Below, piece by piece: positions 17,191-24,813 of a DNA stretch of 64,000 bases. The stretch is from positions 62,001 through 126,000 of the forward strand of contig JADJVL010000018.1 of the NCBI GenBank assembly GCA_016710635.1, in the 5' to 3' direction. The notes under the pieces were generated by a model. It was not told where the DNA came from and ran no database searches. It worked only from the letters and a program-made list of their open reading frames with translations. This stretch comes from Holophagaceae bacterium. Lineage in GTDB: Bacteria > Acidobacteriota > Holophagae > Holophagales > Holophagaceae. Position numbers and translations under genes: made by a program. Each line of letters opens with the position of its first letter. Position 1 is the stretch's first letter.

Positions 17191-18092
17191 GTCAGCAGCA
17201 AGGGAAAATCGTCGCGGGCATCCTCGCCCCCCATCCGCCCCACCTGGTCTACGCGGAGAACCCGCCCCAGAACGAGCCGCGCTCGGAGGGCGGCTGGGAG
17301 GGGCTGCGCTGGGGCTACGAGCGGCTGCGCAAGAAGCTCGCGGAGACGGACTACGACGTGCTCGTCGTCCATTCCCCCCACTGGAAGACCCGCACGGGCA
17401 ACCATGTGCTCTCGGTGCCGAAACTCTCGGGCCTGAGCGTGGATCCCATCTTTCCCAACCTCTTCCGCTACCACTTCGAGCTGGAGGTGGATGTGGATCT
17501 CGCGAGAGGAATCGTGGACGAAGGACGCGCCGCCGGCCTGGAGATGGTGCCCATGGAGAACCCGGCCTTCCGGGTGGACTACGGCACCATCATCAGCTGC
17601 CATCTGGTGAACCCGGACTGGACCAAGCCCATCGTGGCGATCTCCAGCAACAGCTCCTACTTCGACTACAGCAACGAGGTGGGCGAGGCGGAAATGCAGA
17701 AGCTCGGCGAGGCCACCGTGAAGGCCATCGAGAAGTCGGGCAAGCGCGCGGTCCTGCTGGCCTCCAACAGCCTCAGCCACCGCCACTTCACCTCCGAGCC
17801 CGAACTGCCCGAGGACATGAGCAAGGAGCACATCTACCACCACGGCCAGTACCTCTGGGACATGAAGGTCATCCGCCTGATGAAGGAGGGCCGCACCCGG
17901 GAGCTCACCGACCTCATGCCCGACTTCATCGACCAGGCCCTCAGCGAATGCCGGGATGGCTGCCTGTCCTGGATGCTGGCGGCGTTGGGGCATCCGACCT
18001 ATGCGGCGGAGGTGTACGCGTATGGGACCGTGATCGGGACCGGGAACGCCGTTGTTGGCTGGCACCCGGCGAGTGCCGAGGTGAAGGCATGA
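17187..18092 (+). CDS. amnB: 2-aminophenol 1,6-dioxygenase-like catalytic (beta) subunit
   Basis: This is a 301-residue class III (LigB-type) extradiol dioxygenase. The metal-site region GILAPHPPHLVYAENPPQNE resembles AmnB of 2-aminophenol 1,6-dioxygenase, and further expected His residues appear in LVVHSPHW and SNSLSHRHF. This enzyme uses Fe(II) to cleave 2-aminophenol between C1 and C6 to 2-aminomuconate semialdehyde. It overlaps the upstream small ORF and the downstream subunit gene by 4 bp each, so stoichiometric translation is likely. Whether the true substrate is 2-aminophenol or a 3-hydroxyanthranilate-type compound from tryptophan is not decided by the sequence. Confidence 0.88.
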   Translation: MSQQQGKIVAGILAPHPPHLVYAENPPQNEPRSEGGWEGLRWGYERLRKKLAETDYDVLVVHSPHWKTRTGNHVLSVPKLSGLSVDPIFPNLFRYHFELEVDVDLARGIVDEGRAAGLEMVPMENPAFRVDYGTIISCHLVNPDWTKPIVAISSNSSYFDYSNEVGEAEMQKLGEATVKAIEKSGKRAVLLASNSLSHRHFTSEPELPEDMSKEHIYHHGQYLWDMKVIRLMKEGRTRELTDLMPDFIDQALSECRDGCLSWMLAALGHPTYAAEVYAYGTVIGTGNAVVGWHPASAEVKA

Positions 18093-19450
18093 TGCTTCGC
18101 GGCTACATCGTCCCCGGCAAACCGCTGCCCCTCCTCGCGCCGGAAAAGCACCCGGCCTGGGCCGAACTCCGCGCCGGCTTCGACCGGGCCCGCGAGGAAA
18201 TCAAGGCCAGCGGTGCCGACCTGCTGCTGCTGTATTCCACGAGCTGGATCAATGTCATCGGCCACCAGATCCAGGCGGATCCCGCACCCGAATGGGTGCA
18301 TGTGGACGCGGACTTCCACGACTTCGGGACGATGCCCTACAAGTTCCGCATGGACCCGGACTTCGCGAAGGCCTGCGAGACCGCCGCCCGGGCGCGCGGC
18401 CTCCACGCCCGCACCGTGGCCTACCAGGGCTTTCCCCTCGATAGCGGCGTCATCCAGGCATTGAAGCTCCTGGATCCGGAGAACCGCATCCCCGCCTGCG
18501 TCCTGGGCTGCAACATGTACGCGGATCGCGCCGAAACCATCGTCTGGGGCAAGGCCGCCGCGGAGGCCGTGGCGGCCACGGGACGGAAGGCCGTCGCCGT
18601 CGCCATCAGCGCCTTCAGCAACCGGGTCTTCCCGAAGCGCATCGACCCCAAGGACGACCGCCTCTACTCCGCCAAGGACGACGAGTGGAACCGCAAGATC
18701 CTCGAGATGCTCGGCGAGGGGCGCCTGGAGGACGTGAGCCAGGTGGCCCGGGACTTCGCCCAGCAGGCCCACGGCGAGCAGCGTGGCAAGGCCTTCTGGT
18801 GGCTCGCCGCCACGCTGGGCCAGCACAACGGCTACGACGGCACGGTCCACGCCTACGGTCCCCTCTGGGGCAGCGGCGGCGCCGTGGTGGGCCTGGTGCC
18901 GAATCCCGCCAAGGATCTCAGCCGCGAGTTCGATGAAGGGGACGTGCAGACCTTCGCCGGGGACCGGGGCGTCCTCAGCGGCGGGGCGGTTCCTGAACCT
19001 GCCGCGCCGGTGGCCATGTCACAGGAGGCCCGGGCCCAGGGCGCCATCCGCACCACCGCCGCCCCGAAGCCCGTGGGCGCCTACCCCCACGCCCGCCGCG
19101 AAGGCGATCTCATCTTCGTGAGCGGCATCGGCCCCCGCCAGGCGGGCACCGACGCGATTCCCGGCGGGGCGATCAAGGATGCGGAGGGTAGGCCCCGGGA
19201 CTACGACGCCGCCGCCCAGACTCGGGCCGTCATCGAGAACATCCGCACCATCCTCGAAGCCGCCGGTTCAAGCCTCGACAAGGTCGTGGACTGCCAGTGT
19301 TTCCTCATCGACATGGCAAGGGACTTCGCCGCCTTCAACGCCGTGTACGCGGAGTACTTCACCGGCATCCAGGCCACGCGGACGACGGTGGAGGTAAGAG
19401 CTCTGCCGACACCCATTGCAGTGGAGATGAAAGTCATCGCAAAGGCCTGA
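18089..19450 (+). CDS. 2-aminophenol dioxygenase alpha-like subunit fused to RidA-type deaminase
   Basis: This is a 453-residue two-domain protein. Residues 1-275 are a LigB-fold subunit without the full set of metal histidines, like the non-catalytic AmnA partner (LLLYSTSWINVIGHQI, VHAYGPLWGSGGAVVGLVP). Residues about 310-453 are a complete RidA/YjgF domain (APKPVGAYPHARREGDLIFV, TRTTVEVRALP with the conserved substrate-binding Arg). In aminophenol pathways the 2-aminomuconate deaminase is a separate RidA protein (AmnD). Here it is joined by a 35-residue linker, which could pass the product onward. An internal ATG at 19016 and an out-of-frame TGA just before it leave open that a missing base created the fusion. 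Start overlaps amnB (ATGA). Confidence 0.85.
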   Translation: MMLRGYIVPGKPLPLLAPEKHPAWAELRAGFDRAREEIKASGADLLLLYSTSWINVIGHQIQADPAPEWVHVDADFHDFGTMPYKFRMDPDFAKACETAARARGLHARTVAYQGFPLDSGVIQALKLLDPENRIPACVLGCNMYADRAETIVWGKAAAEAVAATGRKAVAVAISAFSNRVFPKRIDPKDDRLYSAKDDEWNRKILEMLGEGRLEDVSQVARDFAQQAHGEQRGKAFWWLAATLGQHNGYDGTVHAYGPLWGSGGAVVGLVPNPAKDLSREFDEGDVQTFAGDRGVLSGGAVPEPAAPVAMSQEARAQGAIRTTAAPKPVGAYPHARREGDLIFVSGIGPRQAGTDAIPGGAIKDAEGRPRDYDAAAQTRAVIENIRTILEAAGSSLDKVVDCQCFLIDMARDFAAFNAVYAEYFTGIQATRTTVEVRALPTPIAVEMKVIAKA

Positions 19451-19460
19451 TGGCGCCACA

Positions 19461-22298
19461 ATGGGACCGGAGCCTCCCCCTTTGTCCCTGTCCCGCCTGC
19501 TGCGCGCCTGTCTCGCCTTCGCGGCGCCGTTGGCGTGTCTCGTCCTTTCCGCCCAGCATGCGCCGGATCCGGCCTCTCGATCCACGGCGCCGCCGGGCCT
19601 GCAGAGCCTGACCACTGGCTGGAGCTTCAAGGCGGGGGACGATCCCGCCTACGCCTCCGCCGCGCTGGACGATGCGGGCTGGACGCCCCTCCCGGATCTC
19701 AAGGACCGGAACGCGGCCTTCCCCGCGGGCCGCGGCTGGTACCGCCTGAAGGTTGAGCAGCCGCCCCAGGGCCAGCCTCTGGGCCTCGCCCTGGGCCGCA
19801 TCCACGCGCCCCTGGAGGTCTATGCGAATGGCCGGCGGGTCGGCGTGCGGGGTTCCCTCGAACCCACGGTCCTGCCCCACACCCCCGAATTGACGTGCTT
19901 CGAGCTGCCGCCCAGCGACGGGCCCCTCCGGCTCGCCGTGCGCGGTGACATCGCCCGGGACATGGCGGCCCTCGCCCAGGGCCCCGTCCTGGGCCGCCGG
20001 GTCTGGCTGGGACCCGCGGACCTCGCCGCCGCCCGCACCGCGGCGGCCAACGCGGAGTGGCGGGCCTCCGTGTGGCGCTTCGAACTGGAGCGCTGGGCCA
20101 TGTGCCTCTTCTTCACCCTCCTGGGGCTTTTCCACATCCAGCTCTGGCTGCGGCGCCAGGAGGCCCGCAGCTACCTGTGGTTCGGGCTCGTGGCGCTGAG
20201 CATGGCCTTCCGGGAAGTCGCCATGACCACCTGGATGAACACCAGCTTCGGGCATCCGCGCTTCACCCACATCGTCTCCTGGCTCTTCCTGCAGGCCGCC
20301 GCCCCTCCCTTCATCCAGTTCCTCTGGCCCTTCCTCGGCCTGCGGATCCCGCGCTGGCTCCGGGTCTACCAGGCCAGCTTCCTCATCCCCGCCGTCGTCC
20401 TCTTCCTGCCCCTGGAAACCAGCATCCCCTTCACCCGCTACGTCGGTCCCTTCTGGGGCCTGCCCCTCATCCTGATGGCGCCGGTCGTGACCCTGCTGGA
20501 GGCCCGGCGCGGCCATCCCGAAGCCCGCACCATCCTGCTGGGCATGGGCCTCCTCATCCTCGGCGCCCTCTACGAGCTGGGCTTCTGGGTGGGGCTGTGG
20601 CCCATCCTGAACACCCTTTCCTTCGGCTTCGTGGCCTTCCTCGTGGCGATGGTGGTCTCCATCTCCAAGCGCTACGCCCGGGCCCACACGGAGATGGAAT
20701 ACCTGAACCGCACCCTGGAGGAGCGGGTGCGGGCCCGCACCCTGGAACTGGAAGAGGCCCAGATCCGCATCCACCGGCTTTCGGAAAGCGCGGGCCAGGC
20801 CCTGCGGGATCCCGGCGCCTGGTCCACCGCCATGGCCCACGAAGTCGCCGAAGCCGTGCGCGCCAGCCACCTCGACGTCTGGAAGCTGCAGGAAGGCTCG
20901 CTGAAGAGCCTGTCCACGGTCTCCTCCGATCCGCCGGCCCTGGAGCGCGTGGAGCTGCTGGCCCAGGCCCCGGCGGCCTTCCTGGAGGGCTCCGACACCC
21001 TCCTGCCGGTGCGGGGCATGACCGGCGAGCTGCGGGCGGCGGTGGTGGTGCGGGGGAAGACCACACCCTGGCGGGAGGCCGAGCAGCGCCTCGTCACCAC
21101 CTTCGCCCAGCAGCTCGGCGGCGCCCTCGACCTGGCCCGCATGCGCTCGGAAGTGGAGTCCGCCGCGGACCGCCGCGCGGCCACGCGCCAGGCCCTCCTC
21201 GACGCCGGCGCCGGGGTCCTCCAGATCTGTTCCAACTGCGGCCGCTGCTACGACCAGACCACGGTCTTCTGCGTCGCCGACGGCGCGGTGCTCGCCTCGG
21301 ACCGGCCCTTCCCCCACCTCGTGGCGAGCCGCTACCGCCTGAAGCGGATGCTGGGGGAAGGCGGGGCCGGGCTGGTCTTCGAGGCCGAGGACCTGCGACT
21401 CTCCCGCACCGTGGCCCTGAAGGCCATCAAACCCGAGCACTTCCACAGCGGCGACAAGCGCCTGCGCTTCGAGCAGGAGGCGCGCTCCCTGGCCCAGGTC
21501 CACCACGAGGGCGTCATCGGGATCTTCGACACCGGCGTTCTGGAGGACGGCACCATCTACCTCGTGATGGAGCGGCTGCAGGGCGCCACCATCCGCGTGC
21601 TGGTGGACACCTTCGGCGCCGGCACCCCCGCCCAGGTCGCCGCCCTGGTGCTCCAGTGCGCCAGGGCCCTGGACGCGGTGCACGGCAAGGGCATCCTCCA
21701 CCGCGACATCAAGCCCGACAACATCTTCGTGGCGCCCTCCCCCGGCGGCCTGCGCTTCAAGCTCCTGGACTTCGGCCTCGCCAAGGAGATGGCGGTGGAT
21801 TCCACCCTCACCCAGACCGGCGTGGTCATGGGCACGCCGGCCTACATGAGCCCCGAGCAGATCCGCGGCGCGGCCCTGGATCCCCGCAGCGACATGTACG
21901 CCCTGGCGCTGGTGGCCTACGAAGCCCTCAGTGCCCGCCGCGTGGTCCAGGCCGAGGCGCTGCCCGACATCCTGGTGGAGGTGGCCCAGGGCCGGCCCGT
22001 TCCCATCCGCGACCTCGTGCGGGGCCTGCCCCCGGACGCGGCGATGATCCTGGACGAGGCCCTCGACAAGTATCCCGAGGCCCGGCCCCCGGCTCTGCTT
22101 CCTTGGGCGGAGCGGCTGGCGGCGGCGCTGTGGGCCACGCCCCCGGAGGAAGGCGGCTGGCCCGAGGAGGCCGACGAGTTGCAGGCCGGCCTGGCCCCGC
22201 CCCTCCGCCCTTCGACGCCCCTGCGGGCTTCGAAGCCCGGCGAAGCCATGGAGCCCACCCGGGCCCTGCCCAAGTCCGATCCCCTTTCCCCGCAGTGA
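19461..22298 (+). CDS. Membrane sensor: 7TM receptor-like region, zinc ribbon and Ser/Thr protein kinase
   Basis: This 945-residue protein combines, in order: an N-terminal signal segment; an extracytoplasmic jelly-roll-like domain (about 50-190, with WYRLKVE and APLEVYANGRRVG) of the 7TMR-DISM type; seven membrane segments (about 210-405); a coiled coil (415-450); a GAF-like region (460-580); a four-Cys zinc ribbon CSNCGRCYDQTTVFC near 590; and a C-terminal Hanks-type kinase with GEGGAGLVFEAED, VALKAIK, HRDIKPDN, DFGLA and SPEQ. All key kinase residues are present. The kinase usually comes first in bacterial receptor kinases, so this order is unusual. It sits between the deaminase fusion and kynB, 10 bp downstream of the former. 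Confidence 0.88.
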   Translation: MGPEPPPLSLSRLLRACLAFAAPLACLVLSAQHAPDPASRSTAPPGLQSLTTGWSFKAGDDPAYASAALDDAGWTPLPDLKDRNAAFPAGRGWYRLKVEQPPQGQPLGLALGRIHAPLEVYANGRRVGVRGSLEPTVLPHTPELTCFELPPSDGPLRLAVRGDIARDMAALAQGPVLGRRVWLGPADLAAARTAAANAEWRASVWRFELERWAMCLFFTLLGLFHIQLWLRRQEARSYLWFGLVALSMAFREVAMTTWMNTSFGHPRFTHIVSWLFLQAAAPPFIQFLWPFLGLRIPRWLRVYQASFLIPAVVLFLPLETSIPFTRYVGPFWGLPLILMAPVVTLLEARRGHPEARTILLGMGLLILGALYELGFWVGLWPILNTLSFGFVAFLVAMVVSISKRYARAHTEMEYLNRTLEERVRARTLELEEAQIRIHRLSESAGQALRDPGAWSTAMAHEVAEAVRASHLDVWKLQEGSLKSLSTVSSDPPALERVELLAQAPAAFLEGSDTLLPVRGMTGELRAAVVVRGKTTPWREAEQRLVTTFAQQLGGALDLARMRSEVESAADRRAATRQALLDAGAGVLQICSNCGRCYDQTTVFCVADGAVLASDRPFPHLVASRYRLKRMLGEGGAGLVFEAEDLRLSRTVALKAIKPEHFHSGDKRLRFEQEARSLAQVHHEGVIGIFDTGVLEDGTIYLVMERLQGATIRVLVDTFGAGTPAQVAALVLQCARALDAVHGKGILHRDIKPDNIFVAPSPGGLRFKLLDFGLAKEMAVDSTLTQTGVVMGTPAYMSPEQIRGAALDPRSDMYALALVAYEALSARRVVQAEALPDILVEVAQGRPVPIRDLVRGLPPDAAMILDEALDKYPEARPPALLPWAERLAAALWATPPEEGGWPEEADELQAGLAPPLRPSTPLRASKPGEAMEPTRALPKSDPLSPQ

Positions 22299-22304
22299 GG
22301 CCCG

Positions 22305-22952
22305 ATGCCCCGCATCCATGACATCTCGCCCCTCCTGTCGCCTCGCATCGCCGTGTGGCCTGGAGATGTCCCCTACGCGCGGCGGGTCGCCCTGGCCATG
22401 GCGGAAGGGGACCACCTGGATCTCTCCAGCCTCCACACCACCGTGCATGTGGGCGCCCACGCGGACGCCCCCAGCCACTACGCGGCGGACGGCGAAGGCA
22501 TCGACCGCGTGGCCCTGGAGCCCTACCTCGGCCCCTGCCAGGTGGTGCGTGTTTCCGTGGCCCGGGGCGCGCGCATCCTGCCTTCGGACGTGACGGTCCC
22601 CCTCACCGCCCCGAGGGTGCTCTTCCACACCGGGACCTGCCCCGATCCCGACCGCTTCAACGAGGATTTCGCCAGCCTGTCGCCGGAACTGGTGCACTGG
22701 CTGCATGGCCAGGGCTGCGTGCTGGTGGGGCTCGACACGCCATCCGTGGATCCCTTCGCCAGCAAGGCCCTGGAAAGCCATCAGGCCCTGCGGACGACCG
22801 GGCTGCGCAACCTGGAGGGCCTCGTGCTTGAGGCGGTGCCGCCGGGGGACTACCTCCTCGTCGCCCTCCCCCTGCGGCTCGAAGGGGCCGACGCCAGTCC
22901 GGTCCGGGCGGTGCTGGTGGAAGGAGTCCTTCCCGGCCTTTGGGTATCCTGA
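22305..22952 (+). CDS. kynB: Kynurenine formamidase (KynB-like cyclase family)
   Basis: This 215-residue metal-dependent hydrolase would convert N-formylkynurenine to kynurenine plus formate, the step after kynA. The family motif HxGxHxDxPxH is intact (VHVGAHADAPSHY), and LDTPSVDPFASKALESHQ matches the KynB subgroup that binds two zinc ions. Length is typical. It starts 6 bp after the kinase stop. KynA and KynB at opposite ends of this 13-kb region are the main reason for viewing it as tryptophan catabolism; kynureninase is not in the window. Confidence 0.9.
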   Translation: MPRIHDISPLLSPRIAVWPGDVPYARRVALAMAEGDHLDLSSLHTTVHVGAHADAPSHYAADGEGIDRVALEPYLGPCQVVRVSVARGARILPSDVTVPLTAPRVLFHTGTCPDPDRFNEDFASLSPELVHWLHGQGCVLVGLDTPSVDPFASKALESHQALRTTGLRNLEGLVLEAVPPGDYLLVALPLRLEGADASPVRAVLVEGVLPGLWVS

Positions 22953-23014
22953 GGATTCCGCTGTCCTTCCCGCGCCACCCGCTATCCTGTTCGTCCCTTT
23001 CTCCAAGGCCTCCC

Positions 23015-23878
23015 GTGCCCATCCGGCATCTCGAAGAGCGCGCCCTCGACAAGTACTTCGACTCCATCCGTCATCTGCCCCTGCTGACGGCGGAGGAGGA
23101 GCGCATGTACGGCCACCTGTGGCAGGACGAGCGCAACCCCGAAGGCCTGCGCGGCCTCGTGGAGGGCAACCTGCGCTTCGTGGTGAAGGAGGCCCGGAAA
23201 TTCGAAGGCATGGGCCTGGACCTGCTGGACCTCATCAGCGAAGGCAACCTCGGGCTCATCGAGGCCGCCAAGCGCTTCGATCCCCTGCGGGAGAACAAGT
23301 TCCTCACCTACGCCTCCTGGTGGGTGCGGCAGGCCATCTTCCACGCCCTCGCCGAGCACGGCTCCAAGATCCGCCTGCCCCAGAAGGTGGCGGGCCACCT
23401 GGTGCAGCTCAATCGCATCACCAACCGGCTCGGCCAGGAACTGGGCCACCGGCCCACCGTGCAGGAGATCGCCGAGCACAGCCACTTCACCGTGGAGGAC
23501 GTGGAGCGCCTGCAGCTGCTCCACCAGACCACCAGCACCGTCAGCACCGAGCAGGGCATGGGGGAGACGGACCTCACCGTCGGGGACAGCCTGGAGCAGG
23601 AGGTCGAACCCTCCGCCATGCGGACCCTCGACCATGAGTCCTTCCTCTTCCAGATGGAGGCCAGCCTGGCGACCCTTTCCGAAAAGGAGCGCAAGATCCT
23701 CGGCATGCACTTCGGGCTGCACGGCATCGAGCCCATGACCCTCGAGCAGATCGGCCGCGCCTTCGAGCCCCCCATCAGCCGCGAGCGCGTGCGGCAGATC
23801 GAGGAGCGCGCCTTCCAGAAGATCCGGGAGCGCCGCCGCGAAGTGCTGGGGCAGTTCCTGCGGGGGGACGTGCCTTGA
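23015..23878 (+). CDS. Sigma-70 family RNA polymerase sigma factor (RpoD/RpoH/RpoS-like)
   Basis: This 287-residue sigma factor has region 1.2 (LDKYFDSIRHLPLLTAEEE), region 2 (EGNLGLIEAAKRFD, ASWWVRQAI), region 3 and region 4 (ERVRQIEERAFQKIRERR). It lacks region 1.1, so it is an alternative (group 2/3) factor rather than the primary one. The start is GTG 23015, preceded by AAGG; the longer frame to 22940 starts inside the promoter region. A candidate -10 TATCCT lies at 22983-22988 with no convincing -35. The stress type (heat shock versus general stress) cannot be assigned. Confidence 0.9.
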   Translation: MPIRHLEERALDKYFDSIRHLPLLTAEEERMYGHLWQDERNPEGLRGLVEGNLRFVVKEARKFEGMGLDLLDLISEGNLGLIEAAKRFDPLRENKFLTYASWWVRQAIFHALAEHGSKIRLPQKVAGHLVQLNRITNRLGQELGHRPTVQEIAEHSHFTVEDVERLQLLHQTTSTVSTEQGMGETDLTVGDSLEQEVEPSAMRTLDHESFLFQMEASLATLSEKERKILGMHFGLHGIEPMTLEQIGRAFEPPISRERVRQIEERAFQKIRERRREVLGQFLRGDVP

Positions 23879-23897
23879 TGACCCGGAGTCTTCGGCC

Positions 23898-24803
23898 ATG
23901 AAAGGCCGCGCCGATTGCCCGCAATGCAGGGGCGCGGGCGTGGTGGTGGACCCGGATCCCCTGAAGCCCGTGGCGGTCTGCCCGTGCACCCGGGAGGTGG
24001 TGGCCCAGGAGCGGGCCGGCGGCATTCCCGGGCGCTACGCCGCCGCCACCTTCGAATCCTTCTGGGAATGGTGGAAGCTGCACCATCCCCGCCAGGGCGT
24101 GGTGGACGCCCTGGACCGGGCGAAGACCCTGCTGGAATCGCCCCTGCTGCGGGACACCTTTCCCGCGGAGCTGGCCAGCAAGCTCGACCACATCGTCCAC
24201 AAGTGCGGCCGCCTCGCCGCGGAGGACGGCCAGCCCGCCTGGAAGACCCTGCGCCCGGCCCGGGAGCCCCAGGGCTTCCAGCTGCTCCAGTCGTGGACGC
24301 GCAACGACCGCACCGCCGCCGACCTCTGGTGGATCGACGGGCCCCCGGGCAGCGGCCGCAGCAGCCTCGCCGCCGCCGCCCTCAAGGCCTGGTGCGGCCG
24401 CACGGGCCGGCCCGGCCACTTCGCCTCGGTACGCGAGCTGAGCCAGCGCCTGAAGGATGTCTACTACGACGTCCGCAGCTACCAGAACGTGGACTTCATC
24501 AGCGAGCGCGACCTCATGGCGCCCCTGCAGGCGGCCCCCTGCCTCGTGCTGGACGACTGGGACCGCATGGATTCGGACATCCGCGTGGTGCGCGCCCTGG
24601 CCCAGCTGCTGGACCACCGGTATTCGGAGGCGCGGCCCACCCTCCTGACCGCCGCCAAGGGCGCCTACGCCCTGCAGCAGCTGGAGTCCTACCCACCCAC
24701 GCGGCTGGACGACACCAGCCTGCTCCACCGCCTCGCCAACGCCCAGCGCGTGGAGCTGCGCCCCGTGCTCCAGCGCCTGCTGGACGTGACGGGCGCGGGC
24801 TGA
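23898..24803 (+). CDS. DnaC/DnaI-like AAA ATPase with Arg in the P-loop
   Basis: This is a 301-residue protein. An N-terminal zinc-type motif (CPQCRGAG with CPC further on) resembles DnaI/DnaC helicase loaders. The AAA core has a Walker A GPPGSGRSS around residues 148-156 in which the usual Lys is Arg, and a Walker B CLVLDDWDRM with Asp. Helicase loaders with a normal GKT/S bind ATP to place DnaB on DNA. The Lys-to-Arg change normally weakens or abolishes hydrolysis, so this may be a regulatory or degenerate relative. It follows the sigma factor by 19 bp and is probably co-transcribed. Confidence 0.8.
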   Translation: MKGRADCPQCRGAGVVVDPDPLKPVAVCPCTREVVAQERAGGIPGRYAAATFESFWEWWKLHHPRQGVVDALDRAKTLLESPLLRDTFPAELASKLDHIVHKCGRLAAEDGQPAWKTLRPAREPQGFQLLQSWTRNDRTAADLWWIDGPPGSGRSSLAAAALKAWCGRTGRPGHFASVRELSQRLKDVYYDVRSYQNVDFISERDLMAPLQAAPCLVLDDWDRMDSDIRVVRALAQLLDHRYSEARPTLLTAAKGAYALQQLESYPPTRLDDTSLLHRLANAQRVELRPVLQRLLDVTGAG

Positions 24804-24813
24804 GGCCACCGCC

